Of a DNA stretch of 9,170 bases, positions 1 to 5,938 are shown piece after piece (positions within the stretch are counted from its first letter, which is position 1; the number at the start of each line of letters is the position of its first letter). This DNA comes from an uncultured Clostridia bacterium (lineage in GTDB: Bacteria; Bacillota; Clostridia; Oscillospirales; CAG-272). Location of the stretch: NCBI GenBank assembly GCA_937884385.1, contig CALGCW010000330.1, forward strand, positions 1 to 9,170, read 5' to 3'. The position numbers and the translations under genes are program-made. The notes beneath the pieces are model-generated. The model was not told the DNA's origin. It was given only the letters and a program-made list of their open reading frames with translations, and ran no database searches.

Positions 1-275
1 ATAAGGGAAAGAAGACCGTCCACCATACCAAGACCTGCACGAAGGATAGGAACGATAGCGAGCTTTTTACCCTGGATCATCTTCTGCGTTGACTTGCAAA
101 TGGGGGTCTCGATAACAACGTCCTCCAAGGGAAGATCGCGAGTAAGCTCATAGCCCATAAGCATTGCTATCTCATTAAGAAGCTGACGGAAATCCTTTGA
201 ACCGGTATCCTTATCTCTCATAATAGTAAGCTTGTGCGCGATAAGGGGGTGATCCATAATGTGTAAAGTACTCAT
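1..275 (-). CDS. upp: Uracil phosphoribosyltransferase, N-terminal part (runs off the left edge)
   Basis: This cytosolic pyrimidine-salvage enzyme converts uracil and PRPP to UMP and pyrophosphate. Only the first 91 codons lie in the window. The translated start reads MSTLHIMDHPLIAHKLTIMR, followed by DKDTGSKDFRQLLNEIA and YELTRDLPLEDVVIETP, which is the characteristic UPRT N-terminus. The segment KLAIVPILRAGLGMVDG (about residues 73-89) is the conserved region containing the PILRAGLGM motif. The PRPP-binding loop and uracil-binding C-terminus lie beyond position 1. The start is chosen because GGAG (complement of 283-286) sits 7 nt upstream of ATG and because family members begin near this point. 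It has its own promoter at 327-355, and the MATE operon upstream ends in a terminator, so it is transcribed independently. No truncation or frameshift is visible in the part present. Confidence 0.96.
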   Translation of the reverse strand, partial: MSTLHIMDHPLIAHKLTIMRDKDTGSKDFRQLLNEIAMLMGYELTRDLPLEDVVIETPICKSTQKMIQGKKLAIVPILRAGLGMVDGLLSL

Positions 276-326
276 AAAATTGCTCCAATCCGCTGAAAAA
301 ACAGCATATTTATTTTTATCCTGTAT

Positions 327-355
327 ATTATACATCTTATTTCTGCTTTTTTCAA
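327..355 (-). promoter_or_regulatory. Sigma-A promoter for upp
   Basis: Reading the minus strand, -35 TTGAAA (350-355) and -10 TATAAT (327-332) are separated by exactly 17 bp. Predicted transcription start is near 320, leaving a leader of about 45 nt that carries the GGAG ribosome binding site. No riboswitch-like structure fits in this short leader. The box pair is the same as at the two other minus-strand promoters in the window (3239-3267 and 8107-8135). Confidence 0.85.
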
Positions 356-386
356 GTGCTTTTTCGCAAAAATAACACAAAAAATC

Positions 387-412
387 AAAAAGACCTCTTG
401 CGAGGTCTTTTT
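387..412 (-). terminator. Rho-independent terminator of the methyltransferase-HAD-MATE operon
   Basis: A perfect 11-bp inverted repeat (AAAAAGACCTC, loop TTGC, GAGGTCTTTTT) begins 2 nt after the TAA stop of the MATE gene. On the minus strand the stem is followed by T-rich sequence, as expected for intrinsic termination. It separates the operon from upp, whose promoter lies immediately beyond. The flanking A and T runs make it structurally symmetric, but no plus-strand gene ends here. Confidence 0.9.
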
Positions 413-414
413 CT

Positions 415-1818
415 TTACACAGTTATTTCTTTGTATCCGCGCTTTTTGATGCGCATGAGGAAAACACCCAGACAAATCATAGAAGCAATAGCAATACAAA
501 TGTTGCTGATACCCATTGATATGCCCGCCGCCTCAGCACCTATCTCCCTGTGAAAGGTCTGCAAATACCAAAGGACGGGTATTCTGAAGACGAATACGCG
601 GCTGATATTCAGCACCATCGTCAGCTTCGTCTGCCCAAAGCCGTAAAGTACGCCGAGAACGGCAGAATTTACCGCAAGCGCAAGAATAGAGAGCGAATCG
701 TAGCGGTTTATACTCTTGATCAGGCTAAGGAACAGCTCCGCATCGGGAGCATCCGCGTTTTGATTATAAAGCGATATTATCTCATCCTGCAGGGTAAAGC
801 GAACGAGCACGTAGCCTATAATGCCGAGCGCAGTTGCCATAAAGAAAGAGTATTTAAACGATCTGAGCGCGCGCTTATAATTACCTGCCCCGAGGTTTTG
901 GCTTATTATGGTCGACGTCCCCTCCTCAAATGAGTTTATCGGCGTCGTGACGAGCCCACACATATTATTGGATACACCGAGCGCACCCACTACAAGCGGC
1001 CCGTATGCCTTGCACATCGCATTGATGCTCACCTTGCCGAAGGAAAAAATGAATTTCCCAAGAAAGATGGGGAGCGACATTGAAAGTATCTCGCGACAAA
1101 CGCCCCATTTGAATCTGAATTCCGCGAGCTTTATTACGAATACGTTTCTCTTGTCGATCATCATCGCAAGAAGCACCAAAAACATTACCGCCTGCCCGAT
1201 AAGGGTCGCAACCGCCACCCAAACGAGATCACGTAGCTCCAAGATCCAAACGAACAGCAAAGAGAACGCAAGCTTAATAAGCATTACGAGGATATTTAGC
1301 CAGAACATTATTTTGGTGTTTCCCTTTGCCTTCTGCATCGCCATAAAGACGCTGTTATAGAATACGAAGGCAAGCGTTATTACTTGAACGATAAAATAAC
1401 CCGTTCCAATGCTGATCAGCTCGTCGGGTACGCCCGAAAGCCTTAGAATAGGAACTGCAAAAGGCACGCATATACCGAGAAGCAAAGCGATAACGACTGT
1501 GGAGATAGAGACCGTCTGATTTGAGTGAAAGCGTGCAAGCTCCATATCTCCCGATCCAAAATGACGCGCCACAAGTATACCGCCGCCGGCGGCAAGTCCC
1601 GAGCCAAGCGACGAGAGCAGATGCTGTATCTGTGATAGCGACGATACCGCGCTTACACTCGTTGGGTCAATTTTCGCAACGACGACCGCATCTATCACGG
1701 CGTAGAACGAGTTGAATAAATTATACAGAAAGATAGGCGCGCAAATGCTTACGATAGTCATCATAAGATTGCCGTGCAAGATCCTATCCCTGCGTTTAAG
1801 ATCCTTTTCCGAAATCAT
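415..1818 (-). CDS. MATE-family efflux transporter
   Basis: A polytopic inner-membrane antiporter of the MATE family, which exports drugs, cationic compounds or metabolites using a Na+ or H+ gradient. The 467 residues match the usual 450-480, with about 12 hydrophobic segments in two pseudo-symmetric halves. Each half carries the family signature: ARHFGSGDMELA (about 84-95) and SQNLGAGNYKRA (about 306-317). QKAKGNTKI (162-170) and GAEAAGISMGIS (427-438) are also typical. The start at 1818 is preferred over an in-frame ATG at 1839 because GGAG lies 5 nt upstream and because the ATG overlaps the TGA of the HAD gene (ATGA), the classic layout for translational coupling. It is the last gene of a three-gene operon and ends at the terminator at 387-412. 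No local regulator gene is seen. The substrate cannot be inferred: MATE subfamilies are not separable by eye. Confidence 0.93.
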   Translation of the reverse strand: MISEKDLKRRDRILHGNLMMTIVSICAPIFLYNLFNSFYAVIDAVVVAKIDPTSVSAVSSLSQIQHLLSSLGSGLAAGGGILVARHFGSGDMELARFHSNQTVSISTVVIALLLGICVPFAVPILRLSGVPDELISIGTGYFIVQVITLAFVFYNSVFMAMQKAKGNTKIMFWLNILVMLIKLAFSLLFVWILELRDLVWVAVATLIGQAVMFLVLLAMMIDKRNVFVIKLAEFRFKWGVCREILSMSLPIFLGKFIFSFGKVSINAMCKAYGPLVVGALGVSNNMCGLVTTPINSFEEGTSTIISQNLGAGNYKRALRSFKYSFFMATALGIIGYVLVRFTLQDEIISLYNQNADAPDAELFLSLIKSINRYDSLSILALAVNSAVLGVLYGFGQTKLTMVLNISRVFVFRIPVLWYLQTFHREIGAEAAGISMGISNICIAIASMICLGVFLMRIKKRGYKEITV

Positions 1819-2516
1819 TTTCTCTCCGCAAGCTCCCAAAGCAAATCCTTCATCTCTTCGTGCGTGCTTACAACGTGATCGGGCACGACCTCAATATCGG
1901 GATAACTGCCCGATTGACGGGTCTGTATATACACCGTCTTCAATCCTGCAACAAATGCCCCAAGCACGTCATCGTGCATATCGTTTCCGACGTAATAATT
2001 CTCCTGCCCCTTAATTCCCCATCCCTTGATGGCGATATAAAATATCTCAAGATCGGGCTTTTTTGTTCCGACATCACTTGAAATAATGATGCCGTCAAAG
2101 CAGGATGCGAGCCCAAGCTCGTCAAGCTCGTCGCGAGTAAAGCAGGCTTGCGCATTTGACACGAGATATACGCCCGCGCCCCTTTGCTTAAGTCCTGCAA
2201 GCATCTCCTTAACATAAGGGAAAAGGGTCAGATCCTCACGTGACAAAAGACGGAACTCCCTTGCGAGAGCCTGTGCATTTTCACGGTCCATTCCGCGTTT
2301 TTCAAGCATTTCCTCGAACACGCGAAGCAGATCAAATTCCGCAAAATTATGCGCCCTCTCATCACTCAAGCGCTTGCAGATCGCGTGGTATTCATTTTTA
2401 ACAAGCGTCCCGTCCTCTTCGCCGAGAATACGAGCCACGCCCTCCCACAGGGAAGACTTCTGCTCATCGGTCCAGACGTCTGCGAGCGTTCCGTACAGAT
2501 CAAACAAAAAGTTCAT
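1815..2516 (-). CDS. HAD-superfamily hydrolase (subfamily IA-like)
   Basis: A predicted cytosolic hydrolase of 233 residues, a normal size for HAD proteins with a helical cap. The four HAD motifs can be read: I, FDLYGTL (residues 5-11, nucleophile D6); II, VYLVSNA (116-122, S120); III, GTKKPDLEIF (150-159, K152 or K153); IV, YVGNDMHDDVLGA (175-187, D179 and D182/D183). The helical region between motifs I and II (about 15-95) is the cap. In motif I the usual second aspartate is tyrosine (DLY), as in haloacid-dehalogenase-type members rather than typical phosphatases, so the activity and substrate are uncertain. The start is supported by GAGGA 6-7 nt upstream, placed so that it begins in the TGA of the preceding methyltransferase gene. 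The 3' end overlaps the MATE start by 4 nt. The tight packing suggests a fixed expression ratio with the exporter, but a functional link is inference. Confidence 0.9.
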   Translation of the reverse strand: MNFLFDLYGTLADVWTDEQKSSLWEGVARILGEEDGTLVKNEYHAICKRLSDERAHNFAEFDLLRVFEEMLEKRGMDRENAQALAREFRLLSREDLTLFPYVKEMLAGLKQRGAGVYLVSNAQACFTRDELDELGLASCFDGIIISSDVGTKKPDLEIFYIAIKGWGIKGQENYYVGNDMHDDVLGAFVAGLKTVYIQTRQSGSYPDIEVVPDHVVSTHEEMKDLLWELAERK

Positions 2517-2525
2517 ATTTTTTCC

Positions 2526-3197
2526 TCACCATATAAACGGTATTAATCTATACCTTACCTTCGTTTTATATTCATCATAACCCTCAAGCTCACGCGAAAG
2601 GACCTCTTCCTCGTTTTTTATGCGTTTAGCAATAATGAAGGGATATGCCAAAAATACCGCAAGGGATATTACAGAGCCAAGAACAACAGGCATAGCCAAA
2701 AACAAAAGCACGGTGGCAAAATACATCGGGTGGCGAACCACTCCGTAAAGACCGCTTGAGATGACCTTTTGTCCTTCAACCACCTTTATAGTCCTTGAAA
2801 GATATACGTTTTCACGAAGCACCTCGGCATAGAGGAGGTACGCAATAATGAACACTACAGTGCCAACGATATTTACTCCGAATGGCAAAGGAAGCCATCC
2901 GAAACGGAAATCAAGCCCCGCCAACACAAAGCCCGCAATAAACATAAGTCCCGAGAGCTTTACAACGGTGCTCTGCTCCCTTTCCTTCTCCTTTGCATCA
3001 AGTCGACTTTTAAGAAGCATAGGATTTTTGATCATCATAACGATTCCCGCGCCAAACATAGGAACGAAAAGCACTGCCATAAGCAGCCAGCCGCCTGTGA
3101 AGAAAAGCGTGCCTGCGGGCAAAAATATCAATGCCCCTACAAGGACCACCCCAAGCGAAAATTTGATAATAGCCTCAAAAAACAGTTTAAGTGTCAT
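2526..3197 (-). CDS. ICMT/PEMT-like integral membrane methyltransferase
   Basis: A membrane protein of 223 residues resembling the isoprenylcysteine carboxyl methyltransferase / phospholipid methyltransferase-like family, whose eukaryotic members use S-adenosylmethionine. Hydrophobic segments lie at about 11-32, 35-56, 80-97, 107-125 and 160-190. The family signature is complete: NVYLSRTI (130-137), GLYGVVRHPMY (149-159, with the R-H-P-x-Y core), KNEEEVL (194-200), and GYDEYKTKVRYRLIPFIW at the C-terminus. In ICMT these segments bind the methyl donor and place the substrate at the membrane face. Bacterial substrates of this family are mostly unknown, and none is claimed here. The start has an excellent GGAGG (complement of 3205-3209) 7 nt upstream. 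It is the first gene of the operon, with the HAD gene 9 nt downstream and the promoter at 3239-3267. The leader is only about 35 nt, so riboswitch control is unlikely. Confidence 0.88.
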   Translation of the reverse strand: MTLKLFFEAIIKFSLGVVLVGALIFLPAGTLFFTGGWLLMAVLFVPMFGAGIVMMIKNPMLLKSRLDAKEKEREQSTVVKLSGLMFIAGFVLAGLDFRFGWLPLPFGVNIVGTVVFIIAYLLYAEVLRENVYLSRTIKVVEGQKVISSGLYGVVRHPMYFATVLLFLAMPVVLGSVISLAVFLAYPFIIAKRIKNEEEVLSRELEGYDEYKTKVRYRLIPFIW

Positions 3198-3238
3198 AAT
3201 ACCACCTCCACGTTCAAAATTTCGTTTTTATTCGTCAT

Positions 3239-3267
3239 ATTATACATTATTTTTACAATTTTTTCAA
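3239..3267 (-). promoter_or_regulatory. Sigma-A promoter for the methyltransferase-HAD-MATE operon
   Basis: On the minus strand, -35 TTGAAA (3262-3267) and consensus -10 TATAAT (3239-3244) are spaced by exactly 17 bp. The transcription start should fall near 3231, leaving a leader of about 35 nt. No other promoter is evident inside the operon. It points away from the lipoprotein promoter at 3314-3342, with 46 bp between the two -35 boxes, so the two could share regulators. Confidence 0.85.
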
Positions 3268-3313
3268 GTATTAATCAAAAATACACAAAAATTTTAAAAT
3301 TTATATTTTGATG

Positions 3314-3342
3314 TTGACTTTTTTTCATATTAATTATAGAAT
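3314..3342 (+). promoter_or_regulatory. Sigma-A promoter for the lipoprotein gene
   Basis: -35 TTGACT (3314-3319) and -10 TAGAAT (3337-3342) are separated by 17 bp, ahead of a leader of about 50 nt. The -10 departs from consensus by one base. The -10 box lies inside a perfect inverted repeat (3326-3349), suggesting control by a dimeric DNA-binding protein. The ribosome binding site AAAGGAG ends at 3390, 8 nt before the ATG. Confidence 0.75.
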
Positions 3343-3349
3343 TAATATG
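3326..3349. repeat. Perfect 10-bp inverted repeat over the lipoprotein -10 box (operator candidate)
   Basis: CATATTAATT, a 4-nt centre ATAG, then AATTAATATG form a perfect dyad that covers the -10 hexamer. A repressor dimer bound here would occlude RNA polymerase. The arms are AT-rich and could partly reflect composition, but a perfect 10-bp match placed on a promoter element makes an operator plausible. A second, weaker repeat (GTACG, 6 nt, CGTAC; 3349-3364) directly abuts it at the expected transcript start. Confidence 0.45.
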
Positions 3350-3398
3350 TACGTGTATGCGTACAAGCATATAAAAAATCAATAAAGGAGTCAAAGCA

Positions 3399-5552
3399 AT
3401 GAATTTCAAAAGAATCACATCGCTTTTGCTTGTAATCGTAACGCTTATGCTTACGCTCGCAAGCTGCAACCTCGAGGATATCGTTAACGGTCTTCAGGGT
3501 ACTACCACAGCACCCTCTACAACAACGACACCCTCCACAACGACGACACCCACCACATCCACAACGGAAAAAGAGCCCGACCCCGAGCCTGAGAAGGATT
3601 GGGATGAGCTCTACGATATCATTACCATCGCAGAAGCTATTGAGATAGCAAAAGCAGAGACAAGCACGTCTCCCACGGTAAGATACTACGTAAGAGGCAC
3701 TATCGTTAAGGTAAGCAACCCTGCATACGGTGAGATGACGATCTCCGACGGCACGGGTGAGATCTACGTTTACGGTACGTACAGTGCAGACGGCGAGATC
3801 GGATATGCTGATTTCGAGGAAAAGCCCGTTAAGGGTGATGAGGTGCTCCTTCATTGCACTCTCAATACATATAATGATTCCCCCCAGGTCAAGAATGCTC
3901 GCCTTATCGACTTTAAGGTAGCGGACAAGGGCGATATCGACGCTTCCGAATATACGGAAATGACTCTTGATGAGGCACGCGACGCAGAGCTTGGCACAAA
4001 GGTCAAGGTAAAGGGCGTGGTCGCAAGAATTACATACGCAAACGGAATGAAGCCCAGCGGTGTTTATATCGTTGACGGCACAAACTCCATCTACGTTTAT
4101 GACGCAGACATCGCAGGTCAGGTAAATATCGGCAACACCGTCACCGTTCTCGGTGAAAAGGACTACTGGGTGCTTGAGTCAGAGTCCGCTAACGCAAGCA
4201 AGCACGGATATAAGGGCTGCTGCCAGATCTCAAGTGCAGTTCTTCTTGAAAACGATAAAGCAACAAGCGACGTTGACTTTAGCTGGTGTGAGGAAAAGAC
4301 CGTCAAGGAGATCCTCAATACACCCGTCACAGAAAACGTAACAACTACCACATATAAGACCGTGGCACTTGTTAAAAAGGTTCCTGGCAACGGCTTTGTC
4401 AACTACTATTTCTTCGATCTCGACGGTGAAACAGGCGCGTATACCTACACGCAATGCAACGGTAATGACTTTACTTGGCTCGATGAATTCGACGGCAAGA
4501 TCTGCACCGTTTACCTCTCACCTATGAACGCAAAGTCCACATCCAGCGATTGCTACTTCAGATTCCTTCCCGTATCGGTCGTTTACGAAGGATATACCTT
4601 CGATCTTGCAAAGGTACCTGCTCACATCGTTGAATACTACGGTGTTGATCAGTTCCTTTCCGAGTATACGGGTAATCCCCTTCTCGAGCTCGTCACAACA
4701 GTCGACAGCGAGCTTCTCGGCTTCACCGGAGCAACTCTTACCTATACCTCCGATAATGAAAGCGTAGTTTACTTCACAACCACCGAAGACGGCAAAACAG
4801 TATTGAACTGCGGCGTAAACGGTGTGGCTAACGTCACTATCACAGGCACGTACGGTGAATATACACATTCCGAAAGCGTAAAGGTAACTGTCAACGCTCC
4901 CGCAGAGTCAAACGGACTTACGATCGAAGAAGCTATAGGAACCGAGGTCGGTGAGATCATCCAGGTTGAAGGTATCATAGGTCCCTCTCTTGTAAATAAA
5001 GACGGCTTCTATCTTATCGATGAAACGGGCGTTCTCGCCATCGTTGTAAATGATTCTTCCGTTTGGGAAGGTCTTTCAATAGGTCAGAAAGTTGTTATAG
5101 AGGGTAAGAGGGATAAGTTCAACAGTGGTAAAAACGGATACGGTGTGACTTGCCTTACGAGCGCTACCGTTGCGGTAAATTACTACGGTAGCCACGAATA
5201 CTCCACAAGCTCCTTTATCACAGATAAGACCCTTAACGATTTCTACACGCTCGATGCTAATGTTGACTACTCAACACAGGCATTCGTTGCTACAGGTAAA
5301 ATTGTTGTAGAAGAAACAACTTATTATTCAAATATTAAGCTTGCTACTCCCGACGGAAAGACAATGATTACTCTCTACTCCTCAAGCTCCAATCAGTACA
5401 GTTGGCTTAAGGAATTTGCAGGTGAGGAAATCACTGTTGAGATTGTTCCCTGCAACTGGAACGGTAAGTCTTTCTGGGCAGGCTGCGTCATCGCAGTAAT
5501 CACCGAGGACGGCAAGGTTTATAACGAACTTAACTTCACAGCAGGTAAATAA
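3399..5552 (+). CDS. Modular surface lipoprotein with OB-fold-like and Ig-like domains
   Basis: A 717-residue secreted lipoprotein of unknown function. Residues 1-22 form a lipoprotein signal peptide (basic MNFKR, hydrophobic core, lipobox LASC), with lipidation expected at C23. A Thr/Pro/Ser-rich linker (about 35-56, repeated TTTTPS-like units) and an acidic stretch (EKEPDPEPEKDWDE) act as a spacer from the membrane. Three OB-fold-like modules follow, each starting with a T-hydrophobic-x-EA motif: about 75-172 (VRGTIVKV, MTISDGTGEIYVYG), about 188-282 (VKGVVARI, YIVDGTNSIYVYD) and about 507-593 (VEGIIGP, YLIDETGVLAIVV). Modules two and three are each followed by a similar segment (about 300-400 and 610-710) containing W-L-x-E-F. 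An Ig-like/BIG2-like domain lies at about 430-500. The start is fixed by AAAGGAG and the signal peptide. It is a single-gene unit with its own promoter and terminator. OB-folds suggest binding of ligand, glycan or nucleic acid, but no catalytic motif is recognised. Confidence 0.9.
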   Translation: MNFKRITSLLLVIVTLMLTLASCNLEDIVNGLQGTTTAPSTTTTPSTTTTPTTSTTEKEPDPEPEKDWDELYDIITIAEAIEIAKAETSTSPTVRYYVRGTIVKVSNPAYGEMTISDGTGEIYVYGTYSADGEIGYADFEEKPVKGDEVLLHCTLNTYNDSPQVKNARLIDFKVADKGDIDASEYTEMTLDEARDAELGTKVKVKGVVARITYANGMKPSGVYIVDGTNSIYVYDADIAGQVNIGNTVTVLGEKDYWVLESESANASKHGYKGCCQISSAVLLENDKATSDVDFSWCEEKTVKEILNTPVTENVTTTTYKTVALVKKVPGNGFVNYYFFDLDGETGAYTYTQCNGNDFTWLDEFDGKICTVYLSPMNAKSTSSDCYFRFLPVSVVYEGYTFDLAKVPAHIVEYYGVDQFLSEYTGNPLLELVTTVDSELLGFTGATLTYTSDNESVVYFTTTEDGKTVLNCGVNGVANVTITGTYGEYTHSESVKVTVNAPAESNGLTIEEAIGTEVGEIIQVEGIIGPSLVNKDGFYLIDETGVLAIVVNDSSVWEGLSIGQKVVIEGKRDKFNSGKNGYGVTCLTSATVAVNYYGSHEYSTSSFITDKTLNDFYTLDANVDYSTQAFVATGKIVVEETTYYSNIKLATPDGKTMITLYSSSSNQYSWLKEFAGEEITVEIVPCNWNGKSFWAGCVIAVITEDGKVYNELNFTAGK

Positions 5553-5559
5553 TCAAATA

Positions 5560-5595
5560 AAAAGCAAGCCACTCCATGCGGAGTGGCTTGCTTTT
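5560..5595 (+). terminator. Rho-independent terminator of the lipoprotein gene
   Basis: A perfect 16-bp inverted repeat (AAAAGCAAGCCACTCC, loop ATGC, GGAGTGGCTTGCTTTT) starts 7 nt after the TAA stop and ends in a T run. The A/T flanks make it symmetric, so it could also stop any minus-strand transcription reaching it. Confidence 0.93.
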
Positions 5596-5612
5596 GCTAA
5601 ATTGGGATTTGT

Positions 5613-5662
5613 CTAAGCCTTCCCCTGAGGGGAAGGGGAACCGCTCGCGGTGGATGAGGGGA
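5613..5662 (+). repeat. GC-rich palindromic repeat, copy 1
   Basis: The copy begins CTAAG, then a perfect stem CCTTCCCC-TGA-GGGGAAGG (5618-5636), then a small stem CCGC-TC-GCGG (5641-5650), then GGATGAGGGGA. Copy 2 at 5777-5830 is the same unit in reverse orientation. The outer stem and the GGATGAGGGGA end are conserved, while the inner stem differs in sequence but still pairs. I recognise this as resembling a dispersed intergenic repeat common in gut Clostridia assemblies; that is recollection, not a search result. Confidence 0.8.
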
Positions 5663-5776
5663 TCGAAATCTACGCAAATAATAGGATTTTTCAACAGCAT
5701 TATAATTTAAAAGAAACCTCATAAAATTAAAGGCTTTGATTTTGTGAGAAAGCCGTTAGTATAACCCAAATGCCGT

Positions 5777-5830
5777 TCCCCTCATCCGTCAGGCATACGC
5801 CTGCCACCTTCCCCTCAGGGGAAGGCTAAG
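5777..5830 (-). repeat. GC-rich palindromic repeat, copy 2 (inverted)
   Basis: On the plus strand it reads TCCCCTCATCC, then a stem CAGGC-ATAC-GCCTG (5790-5803), then the perfect stem CCTTCCCC-TCA-GGGGAAGG (5807-5825), then CTAAG. In reverse complement it aligns with copy 1 along its whole length except for the inner stem, which has a different sequence but is still self-complementary. Confidence 0.8.
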
Positions 5831-5865
5831 TGCGCGATAAATCAAAATTTGAACTACAAAAATCG

Positions 5866-5891
5866 CAGGCGGAGAAAAAATTCTCCGCCTG
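5866..5891 (-). terminator. Rho-independent terminator of the EF-G paralogue gene
   Basis: An 11-bp inverted repeat (CAGGCGGAGAA, AAAA loop, TTCTCCGCCTG) lies about 48 nt beyond the gene's TAA stop. On the minus strand the stem is followed by CGATTTTTG, a short U run. It is weaker than the other two terminators in its U tract but strong in its stem. Confidence 0.75.
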
Positions 5892-5895
5892 TTTA

Positions 5896-5921
5896 GGTCG
5901 TGAGGAGGAAATCTCACAACC
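5896..5921 (-). other. Second hairpin in the 3' region of the EF-G paralogue gene
   Basis: On the minus strand GGTTGTGAG and CTCACGACC can form a 9-bp stem, with one G-U pair and an 8-nt loop. It sits between the stop codon and the terminator and has no U run of its own, so it is more likely a 3' UTR stabilising structure than a second terminator. The call rests on complementarity alone. Confidence 0.4.
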
Positions 5922-5938
5922 GTTGCCGTTAAATTAAA

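Larger units (their letters stand above)
5613..5830. mobile_element. Putative MITE-like or REP-doublet element made of two inverted repeat copies
   Basis: The two repeat copies face outward around an AT-rich core of about 114 bp (5663-5776). Their outer 24 bp match as terminal inverted repeats with one mismatch (CTAAGCC versus CTTAGCC, then an identical palindrome). Weaker similarity may extend outward (5599-5610 against the complement of 5839-5850, 10 of 12 matching). The core holds no convincing ORF, only a small stem (5732-5754). No target-site duplication could be settled by eye. Alternatives are a REP/BIME-like doublet or two independent insertions. No transposase is present, so any mobility would be in trans. 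Confidence 0.45.

Noticed and set aside
550..933. Plus-strand open frame of 127 codons antisense to the MATE gene
   Set aside because: No ribosome binding site or recognisable domain; fully inside a well-supported gene on the other strand.
3198..3398. Riboswitch or attenuator controlling the methyltransferase or lipoprotein units
   Set aside because: Predicted leaders are only about 35 and 50 nt, too short for a known riboswitch, and show no terminator-like stem.
3342..3854. Minus-strand open frame of 170 codons with a CGGCRRCGGCR-like Cys/Gly/Arg-rich stretch
   Set aside because: The apparent motif is the antisense reading of the Thr/Pro linker codons of the lipoprotein gene; no ribosome binding site or family resemblance supports it.
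5663..5776. Small gene or RNA in the core between the two GC-rich repeats
   Set aside because: No start codon with a ribosome binding site and no sizeable open frame; only a 6-bp stem (5732-5754), too weak to call an RNA.
5900..5917. Plus-strand GAGGAGGAAA resembling a strong ribosome binding site
   Set aside because: No start codon follows within a useful distance and the next coding sequence is on the other strand.
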